Assembly: GCA_945643635.1 (NCBI GenBank)
Contig: CALZFC010000046.1
Coordinates: 241,001-305,000 of the forward strand
DNA from: Allodiplogaster sudhausi
Lineage: Eukaryota; Nematoda; Chromadorea; Rhabditida; Diplogasteridae
DNA length: 64,000 bases
Direction of reading: 5' to 3'
How positions within the stretch are numbered: the first letter of the stretch is position 1; each line of letters starts with the position of its first letter. A model generated the notes under the pieces. It saw nothing but the letters and a program-made list of their open reading frames with translations, was not told the origin of the DNA and searched no databases. This document shows, one piece after another, positions 20,906 to 30,075 of the stretch. Both the position numbers and the translations under genes were made by a program.

Positions 20906-23736
20906 ATGAGTGTGCCGACTGAAGACGACGATTATCGCTCGTCCGATGACGAAGACTACGTGCCGGAGGACGCGGGCGACGATGTTGAAGAGCCATCAGG
21001 TCGCTTTCTCTTCTCTCTTTCACTTTTGCCATCCATATTGCCTTATAAGATCTTCTTGTTGAAGAAGGTCGATAATATTTTTTTCAAGAGTAACTGAATA
21101 GAACTCTTACTTTGCTTTAATATTGTTATTTCTTTCAGAATTTAATGTTTTCTAAGCTTCATATACTATAACATTAAATCTGTATGCCAACCCAAACTCA
21201 TACAATAATCATCTTTATCTCTGCTACCCGAGGTTTATACGAGGGCATTTTTATTTCTATTTTTTCCCTAACCGAGCACTCATATTTCTCTTCTTGGAAG
21301 GCATATAATAAGCTTAATTATTGTCCAGGTGACTAGTTAACTAAGTTACGCTATTAGCGGGAGTACCGTTATTTAAAGGGATTTTCCTTCTTGGAGGGCT
21401 TATAATAGGCGTAAATATTGTCCAGGTGACGAGTGCGAGGAGGTCGGGCCGGATGGCGCGTCTGGCATTTCTGGAAAGAGGCTGAGCGCCGCGAAGGCGC
21501 GGAAGCATGTCAATGATCATGCGAGGTTATTCTAGCTCTTTTGGTTTACGTTAGCCCGTTAATATAAGCGCCTTTTACTTTAGGGTTGGGCAATAAACGA
21601 ATTTTTTTTTTGCATTAAATACAAAGATTGCAAACTCGTGAAAGACCCAGAGAGACCAGTGTTTAAATGTCCTCTCGCTTCAGAGAGTTTCCGAATGGTC
21701 CACACCCAAAAACCGGGATGGTTCAGCTACTTTTGCTTTACAAAATGCTGAAAACCGGGAGTTTTTGTACAATTTTCAGTAGGGTTATCGATGTTTTAGG
21801 GCCATTGGTAAGAGTGGGACATATCTAAAAACACTGACAGACACAAAACTGATTCAGCTCGTCTACGGAGCAGCTAACAGACGCGCAGAAGCAATCGGTG
21901 GACGACGTCTTCCGCGAGTTGATTGGCTTGGATGCCATTGATGAGCCCCCTTCGCAGCCGTCGACGTCCAGTGCTGCAGCCTGCGTCAATAAAGACAAAA
22001 AGTTTGTTAATTCATGTTAATAATACACTTTTTGCGAGTACTTTTTAACATTCTAGTTTGTTGATTCATGTAATAATACTCTTTTTGCGAGTACTTTTTA
22101 ACTTTCTAGTTTGTTAATTCATGTAATAATATTCTTTTTGCGAGAGCTTTTAAACTTTTGTAAGCATCGAAGGAAGATTTTGAAGGAATGAACTTGCCAT
22201 ATTTTACAAGACATTTATGCGCAATTTTCACTCCCAATTCTTGTACAATTCTACCGTAGCTACCGTATTTTCCTTTAGAGGAAAAGGACCGAGCGAGACC
22301 GCCACGACATCATCAGCTTCAAAGAAAGATGAGGGCAAGACAACAGTCATCACTGAGGTGTTCGACTTTGCCGGCGATGAAATAAAGTAAGATTATTTAT
22401 TATTGGTTATCATTCATGAATATGCAGGCCGTTTTGTCTGGCCTTTTTTCTCCTTTTCCCTTCTTATGATAATCATGATACACTTGGTCATATCTTCTTC
22501 TTACAAATATTTATTTCCAAAGGTGATTTGTGCACAACATTTTACCTTCATCTTTTTTCAAAGTCGTTGGGTCAGCTAATGCCGTTACTTAAACACCTGT
22601 CCTTGCAGAATCAATCGAGAGGTCTCGGAGGGAGAGGCACTCGCACACGCAACGCGTGAGCAGCAACGCGTTGAGGCCGCGAAGAACCCGCAAAAGTTAG
22701 TGTGCTGACCATGGGGATGTCCAATGCGGACCAAGCGCGGCCCATCAAGGAAATTTATTAGCCCGGGCCCAGAAGATAATATATATTTTAATATATTACA
22801 TCACTAATATTTTTCTTCAAGACTCGGCATTACTAAATTGATTGGTGATTCTCATATGTCGAACCACTTTGGCCTGTAAGTGTTCGTTTTGTTTAAAAAG
22901 GCTGTCGAGAGACTTTTGAAGCTACCGTAATCCTCAAAGATCCTTAACTACTGTAATCCACAGGAATATGCAAGACCAGAGACGTAGACAGTACAGTACG
23001 GTAGATTCCAAGCTGCATGGACAGCCTCTTTAAGTTGGATATATTTCCATTAAAAAAAGGCAGCTCGTTGACCTCATTGTCAGTTTCCCTGATGCCTGTT
23101 CATGTCGATAGGTTACGATCAACAAATTGTCAGATTAAATTATTTGCCTTCCGAAAGCATGAGTCTGTTGATTGATTTGTGATGTGTCATCCTTTAGGAG
23201 AGCCGGCATGACGGGTGCGCTGAAGCTGCTGCAGAAGCGGCCAAAGATGTCCGTACTCGACAAGTCAAACCTCGACTGGGCGGCTTTCAAGACGGAGGAG
23301 AAGATTGACGATTATCTCGCTGTGCACAATCGAGGCAGGGGAGGATTCCTTGCGAAGCAGGTGGGCAAGCTTTTTTTCTTTCATTATAGAAAACTATTTT
23401 CAATAGTATACCATATATAATGAAAAATACACCATGATGAAGAATTGGGCTCGCTTCTTTAAGCTTTCCCATTGCTATTATTATTGTTATTTTTGGTTTT
23501 CGGTTTATATGAACAGCGTAAGTGCCAGCAACTGTTGCTCATAAAATGACGTTACTTTTCTCTATTCAAATTATTACGCAATTGAAATAGTAGACTGAAG
23601 TCCCGTAAGGTGAAGCCATTAAATCCGTAAAATAATACAGTTTATTTTTCTTCTCTTTCAGGAATTCCTCAGCAAGGCCGACCACGCGCAGTTCGAACGG
23701 GAGAAGCAGATGCGGGCTCTGGGCCGTAAGCAGTAG
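20906..23736 (+). CDS. CFDP1: BCNT-domain protein CFDP1 (Swc5-type chromatin factor), 8 exons, 274 aa
   Basis: Nuclear protein of the Bucentaur family; the yeast counterpart Swc5 is a subunit of the SWR1 complex that deposits H2A.Z. Exons: 20906-20999, 21426-21525, 21858-22001, 22279-22386, 22609-22695, 22822-22875, 23198-23360, 23662-23736, with consistent phases. The N-terminus is strongly acidic (TEDDDYRSSDDEDYVPEDAGDD), as usual for the family. The C-terminal BCNT domain carries KMSVLDKSNLDWAAFK, LAVHNRGRGGFLAKQEFL and DHAQFEREKQMRALGRKQ, matching the conserved STLxKSxxDWxxFK and HNRGKxGYxxKxxFLxRVDxRQFE patterns. Length is close to human CFDP1 (299). Short tandem copies surround the exon 2 acceptor and the exon 3 donor. 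Confidence 0.95.
21291..21431 (+). repeat. direct duplication of the exon 2 acceptor region of CFDP1
   Basis: Two 44-base copies, about 21291-21334 and 21388-21431, share cttcttgga.gg, tataata.gc, aattattgtccaggtgac (with three or four substitutions). The second contains the acceptor used for exon 2 (gtccag|gtgacgag). The first carries the same gtccag|gtgact as a decoy. Confidence 0.85.
22002..22157 (+). repeat. three tandem ~60 bp units starting at the exon 3 donor of CFDP1
   Basis: Units begin at about 22002, 22057 and 22110 with gtttgttaattcatg (or gtttgttgattcatg) and run through aataata and tttttgcgagtactttttaac. The first unit starts exactly on the donor GT of exon 3, so each later unit repeats the intron's first bases. 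Confidence 0.85.
22894..23034. mobile_element. 141 bp MITE in CFDP1 intron (type copy)
   Basis: Terminal repeats ttaaaaaggctgtc and gacagcctctttaa. The interior has ctaccgtaatcctc, ctactgtaatccac and tacggtag. Related copies or half-copies lie at 8315, 9010, 10084, 12950, 17028 and 17605. Confidence 0.7.
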
Positions 23737-24681
23737 GGAGGAGTGGGTAATTTATTACTATTTATCTGCCCATATCCTTTCTTTCTATTTCCTATTTGTT
23801 CTGCAAATCAATCTAGTTTGAGAAAGTGTAGTCGTGTTACCTTTTCAGTTATAAATCTATTTCGCAGAGGCTATTTTGGTGATCTTTCACTAAAAAGCTA
23901 GGGTTTGGGTGATAATTCTCACTCCTTCTTCCGTCTTTTGTATTCCCCATATTTTATCTTCTTTTATTTTGTTCTGCCCATTGTTTTCCATAAGCCACTC
24001 AAGCTTTATCATGGAACGGCACCGCTATTCCAGCGTACTGTTCAGGTGATAGGCAGCTTCTGTTCCTATTACATGAAATATTTCTATTTCCGTTTGGCTC
24101 CTTTGATTAAAATGTTCACGTTCGAACTTCGTAGTGTGACAATAACTTAGTACACGAGAAACAGGCGAAGCAGCACTTATTGTTGAGCAGTCTACCGTAT
24201 CCACACGAGTTGGGTGCTATAAGTTTACCGCATCTCCGAGTTCGCCGAACAGAACTGGACACTCATCTTCGTGTTAGGAGTGCATGAACGGCGGAAAGCT
24301 CTAACAGAATAAATAATTTTCTTATAGCACTTTGTTAGGCGAGAGACAAAATATTATGAGTGACAAAAGTCAACCACTGTAAGATTTTGCGGTTTTCGCC
24401 AACCATTCTCCGAGACTAACACTGCCAGGATGAGCACAGTGATGTACAGGGAACTCTGTTCAAACTGGTGCTTTATTCTGGAAAGAAAATATACATTAAT
24501 AGATTCCATGTGTCGACATAATTTTCATATACACATTCTACATTACTACCGTAATACAAGACTGAATAGCATATTATTGTTGTGATTTATGTTTGTACAT
24601 ATGCGTGTGCTTTTTGTTCATAAATTTCCGAAATGGTGAAAGAACGAGAAAAAAAGCGCTTAAAACTAGTACACTTTCTCT
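23737..24681. other. convergent gap between CFDP1 and sulfotransferase copy 1
   Basis: No gene seen. The segment from about 24360 to 24560 (for example gactaacactgccagga and catatacacattct) recurs at 28020-28180 downstream of the second sulfotransferase. It therefore belongs to the segmental duplication. A piece near 24190-24280 (ccgtatccacacgagt, agttcgccgaacag) also has a relative at 31740-31830. Confidence 0.6.
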
Positions 24682-26504
24682 CTATAATCTCGACAACGAC
24701 CACTTCATTTCCTCACGCCACCACTTTGATGCCATAGTTCCGGCAGTTTCACTGGCAAATTTCTGAAGAAAAGAAAATGTTAATAACTGAAAACAGCGCG
24801 AATGAACAGCGGATGATGAAATGATGAAATACAAAGACTTTCCATGCCTCATCAATTAGTCGGCTCTGCTTCTCACTGAGATAATCACGCCAGTTGCCGA
24901 CTTCACCACGTCGAATAAAGGTCTCCGAGAGGCTGAAGTAGCAACAACGTTCGCCAAACTAATGAAAGCAAGCAACATTTGGCTCACGTCATTCCTTCTG
25001 GAATCCAACGATCTTGACGCTTTCTCATCTCGCCGAGGCTGGATGCATGCGTGATCTGAACCAAGGATGATTGGGTGTAACTTTGGCTTTCCCAAACCGT
25101 GATGAAACAGAAAACACGAAACCTCCTGAAGGGTTGTCTCATCTCCAACACGACTCGCTGCTCCTCCGCCGAGGAAACGGCCAATCTCGTAGATGGCTTT
25201 CGCCGGTGTGCGAACCATGTCCTCGTACTGCATTTATTGTGCAGGATTGATTTATGATGCGCTTCAGCACATATGATAATATATACATGCATATAATCGC
25301 CATTTTTCATGCCAAAACGGAGCTACCTTAACAAGCAAAATGGGAAGTTCCCTCGCTTCATAGGCCGTCAGCCAGCTTCGCAAATGTTCGAAGTAGGACA
25401 TTTGACCGAGCTAAGAATGCGAATCATCAAGTGGTTTTCAAATGGTCAACAGCACCTGTCCTTCAAGGTAAAGCGGAACAAAATCATCCAATTCGCCATG
25501 GGACCACTCGTAGATCTTGAAATTCTTGCAGTGGAAATATGCGCTGTAAATAGCATGCAGTATTGCAAAGAAACCTAGAGTAAATGGGACATTTTTATAT
25601 TGTTATTGACGTGACGTTTCGCACTCCCAGAATGTACTTGGCTTCAGGGTGCTTGGGAATGTCGTTGAAGGTCAGATGTGACTTGAGAATGCGTGGAGAT
25701 GGCAATCTGGCACAGTAGTCGGCACCAAAGAATTCGATCATCGGACTCAGGGTCGTGAGTGCTGTGAATTGAGAATGCAGGAAGCTACGCAAACAATAAA
25801 CTTACCGTATTTGATCTTTTTGCGCACCATTTAGGGTTCAGTAATTTGATACCGTTCATTGAACAAGGTATGGTTCAACTATAGATAGATGGGCGAAACT
25901 GGAGTAAAGACGACGGTAGTACATATATAATGAAATATGATTAAGCCAAACTTTCTCTAGTTTTTAATAATCACTAAATATAGAAAAGTCCTCTCTACTT
26001 TTGCTCCCTGCCACTGCGTTGGCGTCTTCGTAAGGTGTGCGTCCAAGCAGGAGATGCACAATATGCTGCAGCCATGTCGTGCCCGCCTTGCCATCCGTGC
26101 ATGCGAAGATGTCCGAGGGACGGACGGACATCTCGCGCGCACTTCTAGACAAGTTACACCGAAAAGCATCAAAATGAAAGAATCATCTAGTTGATTTCCG
26201 TAGAAACCAAAGCAAATATTTAAAAAATACGAAAAACTCGTGCCTCAAATTTTTTTCCGTAAATGTAAGGGGATACTTCTTCCCGTCTACAAGGTGCAGC
26301 TTCGGCAACTTAAAGAGCAGCTTCAATAGGAAATTATATTTTAAAAAAAGATTAAAATTTCTGAAAAATATAGTCTTGCTGAGGTCAGCCTATTATGACG
26401 GTTGAGGAATGTCAGAACAATTTGAAAAGAAAAAGAAGAATCTTGAAACCCACTCTTCTCCTTTCTCCCTTATCTTCACTTCCGTGTTCATCTGTGACTG
26501 TCAT
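24682..26504 (-). CDS. cytosolic sulfotransferase family protein, copy 1 (PAPS loop shortened)
   Basis: SULT family; members transfer sulfate from PAPS to small hydroxylated substrates in the cytosol. Minus-strand exons: 26454-26504, 26244-26308, 25975-26144, 25611-25761, 25456-25543, 25327-25410, 25123-25227, 24988-25055, 24839-24932, 24682-24762, giving about 318 residues in one frame. The 5'-phosphosulfate loop reads TDGKAGTTWLQ (usual TYPKSGTTW). The catalytic-His motif is ILKSHLTF (usual KTHLP). The C-terminal IRRGEVGNW matches RKGxxGDW. Where copy 2 has RNVKDTLVS, this copy has only RNVT, so the 3'-phosphate-binding loop has lost five residues and its Ser is replaced by Thr. Exon 2 ends in a GC donor (gag|gcacga). 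It may be inactive, or a binding-only paralog. The end of exon 3 is the least certain boundary. Confidence 0.82.
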
Positions 26505-26569
26505 TGTGATCTTGTAAGAAGATTTAAAGTGAGAGAAGTTGTTCGGTGGAAGCATAACTACACGTTTAA

Positions 26570-27030
26570 AAATATCGGTTGACAAGACTAGGTCAAAGAG
26601 TGCAGAGGCGAGTGGGTTTGATAACTGGTTGGGTTAGAGAGTGTGTATGGCGAAGAGACAGGAGGGACGGTAGAGTTTGATTTGAGGACAGTTAAAGTTG
26701 CACGCAATGATATGATTACGTGAAAGTTCAATCATGAAGGCTGTCAAGACAACCAGAGCGGAAAACTCAGCAAAGACTCCTATAAACAGAGTGGAATACT
26801 AGAGTAGACGACTCAAGAACTATCGCAGCCGAGACTAACTGTCAAAATTTGGCAAACGTAAGCGAGTCTACTTGATAGGACTACAGCAAAGACTCAGCAA
26901 GAATGCAAACAGTACCACCAAAGATATCGCGGATTCTATCTGAGACAGAATCAGAGGTGGCCCATGTTTCGGAGAGCAGAAAAATTCTAGTTTTGTCACA
27001 AGAAACTAAATAAGAAAAAAATAGGGAGCT
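26570..27030 (-). pseudogene. degraded non-LTR retrotransposon endonuclease fragment
   Basis: In the minus-strand frames with several stops and shifts I read FLLSETWATSDSVSD, then IIACNFNCPQIKLYRPS, then ALFDLVLSTDIF. In the same order and about the right spacing, LINE (CR1/Jockey-like) APE endonucleases have a TETWL motif, a GDFNCPxI motif and an LDLVLT motif. No reverse transcriptase part is visible. It lies between the two sulfotransferase copies, just upstream of copy 1. Confidence 0.5.
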
Positions 27031-28314
27031 TTCTACCACCTGCTCTAATATTTATAACGGCACAAGAGGTTGGGATTGGCAGACAAGCCGCCTACTACGC
27101 GGGGTAAGGATGAGAGGGTGGCCGACTCTGTGAAGGAGAGAGAGCGCCGTGTGGAGCCTGGTTGGCTGGCTACTCGTTCATCAGCGACTCCTCGATCGTG
27201 GCCAATTATTTGTAAAAAAAAAAATAATCTAAAAATGAATTATTTAATGATCATTGATTTCTTAAAGTTTCCTCATGCAACGTGCTAACAGCTTGTTGAA
27301 AATTAGTTCTGATATTTAATATTAATTTACCTAATTTTACCCGCCGAATATCCCGCTCAGGACATCTTGTCATCGATCATTCGCATGTCGGAAGCTGAAA
27401 CAAAAAAATCAATCGCAATTTCTTATTTTCTTCATAAGGGCACTTTTCATTTGGATATTTCACAACTGTTTTACTGATTAATCTTGGATTTAAGATTGGA
27501 GAAGGAAGAGTGAAAGCAAACTTTCGGCATTTCACTTTTGCCTATTTGTGAACTTGCTTCTGGATAAATTTTCATTGAAATCGAACGTTCATTTCATTTC
27601 ATAAATTTTTAAAGCAATTCAAAATATTACTTATTTGCCCAGAATTACCTGAATCATCAGAAGAAAATTTGCTTGAACACAGCAATCACGAGAAGTGCAC
27701 AATCCTGTCAGTCATATAAAAAATGCGAAAGGCGATGGCTGAGATATACGTATGAGATAAAATGATGTGAGCGTCCCCAGGAAACAACGAAGTATGATCA
27801 GTAACATGAAGATGAGAGAGCGCGTAGTTTAAGGAGAGACTGCTGTGCTTCTTTCTTGCTCTCCTGAAGTCTCTATTCTCTCGCCGTGCTCTAGCCAGGC
27901 GAGAGATTCGTGTAAGGTAATAGTGCAAGAAGGGCATTAAGGCTCTAAATAAATAAATAAAATTCTGAAAGAACTTTTTTAGACGAGAGATAAAGTAAAA
28001 TGTTGTGAGCGACTAAGATTATGTGCGGTTATCACCGACCATTCTTCGAGTCTAACACTGCCAGAATACACTCTGTGATGCAAAGGATCTCGGATCAAAA
28101 TTTTGCTTTATTCTTAAATGAAATTAAACAGCAATAAACCCCATCTATCGACGTGCTTTTCATATACACATTCTGCAACAATACTGTATTACTACACTGA
28201 AAAGCATGCATATTGTTGTGACTTATGTACACTTTCGTGTGTTTTGTGCAAGTGTTTCTATAATGGGACACAGAACAACAAAAAAAGCTCGTAAGATTAC
28301 TGCACTTTCTCTCA
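27031..28314. other. intergenic sequence between sulfotransferase copies
   Basis: No gene supported. It has a GC-rich island at 27070-27200, an AT-rich middle, and from about 28010 the duplicated 3' flank of the sulfotransferase unit. Confidence 0.5.
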
Positions 28315-30070
28315 TTATCTCGCGGACTGCCACTCCATTTCCTCGTTCCACCACTTCGATGCAATCATTCCAGCAGTTTCATGGGCAAATTTCTAAAGAA
28401 AAGAAGATTTTAGTGACTGAAAACAACGAGAAAACCGCTGATAAACATCGGATTCGCAGGAGAAAAGATGAAAAAAGAAGATGTTCCTCGCCTCATCAAT
28501 GAGTCGGCTCTGCTTCTCGCTGAGATACTCACGCCAGTTGCCGACTTTCCCACGGCGAATAAATGTCTCAGAGAAGCTGAATTAGAAGCAACCTTTTGCT
28601 TAACTAATTGCTATTTAGTAAACATACGTTAATCCTTCTGGAATCCAGCGATCTTGACGCTTTTTCATCTCGTCAAGACTGGATGCATGCTTGATCTGAA
28701 CCACTAATAATTTGGTGTAACCTTAGCTTTCCTGAAACCGAAAACACGAAATGAACAGAACCTTCTGAAGGGTTGTCTCATCTTCAACGCGACTCGCAGC
28801 TTCTCCGAACAGAAAACGGCCAATCTCATGGATGGCTTCGGCCGGTGCCCGAACCATGTCCTCGTACTGCAAGTGGCATTTATTGTGCAAGGCTGATTTA
28901 TAATACCGTAGTATTAAAATATCATCGTCATTTTTCCTCCTTTAACCGGAGCTACCTTAACAAGTAAAATGGGAAGCTGCAACGCTTCATAGGCCGTCAG
29001 CCAGCTGCGCAAATGTTCGAAGTAAGACATTCCACCGAGCTAAGAATTTGAATCAACCATTACGTTTTTAAATGGCCAACAAGCACCTGCCCTTCCAGGT
29101 AAAGCGGAACAAAGTCGTCCAATTCGCCATCGGACCAGTCGTAGAACTTGAAATTCTTGCAGTGGAAAAATGCGCTGTAAATAGCAAGCAGTATTGAAAA
29201 CAAGCAAATCGTTCGATTAGGCCGTTTTTTCTGTCGTCATTGAACGAGTTTATGTAATTATTGGGATTCAATAATTATATGGCAATTAGGATACCTGACC
29301 AGCGTGTCCTTGACGTTTCGGACACCGAAAATGTACTTGGCCTCGGGGTGCTTGGGAATGTCGTTGAAAGGGAGATGTGACTTGAGAATTCGTGGAGATG
29401 CGAGACTGGCACAGTAGTCAGCACCAAGGAACTCGATCATCGGACTCAGGGTAGTGAGCGCTGTGACAAAGTTTTGCAAAAAAAAAAATGAAAATTACGT
29501 AGTTGGTCGTTCAGCGCGGTCTCAATGATTCCACACTATTCATTGAACGGGGTATATGGGGGCGAAACTCGAGTAAATACGAGTTCAGTATATAAAGAAA
29601 TATGCTTAAGCCAAATTATCTCTAGTTTTTAATAATCACTAAATATATAAAAGTCCGCACAGCTTTTGCTCCCTGCCTTGGCGTCTTCGTAAGGTGTGCG
29701 CCCAAGCAGGAGATGCACAATGTGCTGCAGCCACGTCGTGCCCGCCTTGCCATCCGTGCATACGAAGATGTCCGAGGGACGGACGGACATTTCGCGCGCA
29801 CTTCTAGACAAGAAAAAGCAAAATGCATCATATAGATGATTTCTGTAAAACCCATGGCAATTATTATGTAAAATCATGCCTCAAATTATTTTCCGTAAAT
29901 GGAAAAGGATACTTCTTGCCGTCAACAAGGTGCAGCTTCGGCAACTTAAAAACAGCGTCATTAGGAAATTAGAAATATCAGGATAATTTGAGCGAAAAAA
30001 GAAGAATCTTGAAACCCACTCTTCTCGCTTCTAATTTATCTTCAATTTCGCGTTCATCTGTGACTGTCAT
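28315..30070 (-). CDS. cytosolic sulfotransferase family protein, copy 2
   Basis: Paralog of copy 1 with the full PAPS site. Minus-strand exons: 30020-30070, 29880-29944, 29640-29803, 29295-29460, 29087-29174, 28956-29039, 28762-28866, 28628-28695, 28483-28576, 28315-28392 (about 320 residues). Motifs: TDGKAGTTWLQ (5' loop, about 54-64), LKSHLPF with the catalytic His, RNVKDTLVS (about 141-149, the 3'-phosphate loop), and IRRGKVGNW near the end. The aligned end of exon 9 is followed by AT instead of GT (aggaac|atcttc). A GT 36 bases further on (gat|gtttat, exon end 28447) keeps the frame and would add 12 residues. Exon 2 ends in a GC donor (gag|gcatga), like copy 1. The start follows ttcttacag|gatcaca, a possible trans-splice site. 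Substrate cannot be inferred. Confidence 0.82.
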
Positions 30071-30075
30071 TGTGA

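Larger units (their letters stand above)
24360..30075. repeat. tandem segmental duplication carrying two sulfotransferases
   Basis: The block 24360-26540 is repeated at 28020-30075 in the same orientation. Coding exons, their order and phases, the first-exon leader (cttcttaca.gatcacaatg) and the 3' flank are all shared. Introns are partly shared and partly unalignable. Seven of ten exons have equal lengths (51, 65, 88, 84, 105, 68 and 94 bases, the last by alignment of copy 2); exons 3, 4 and 10 differ. Confidence 0.85.
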
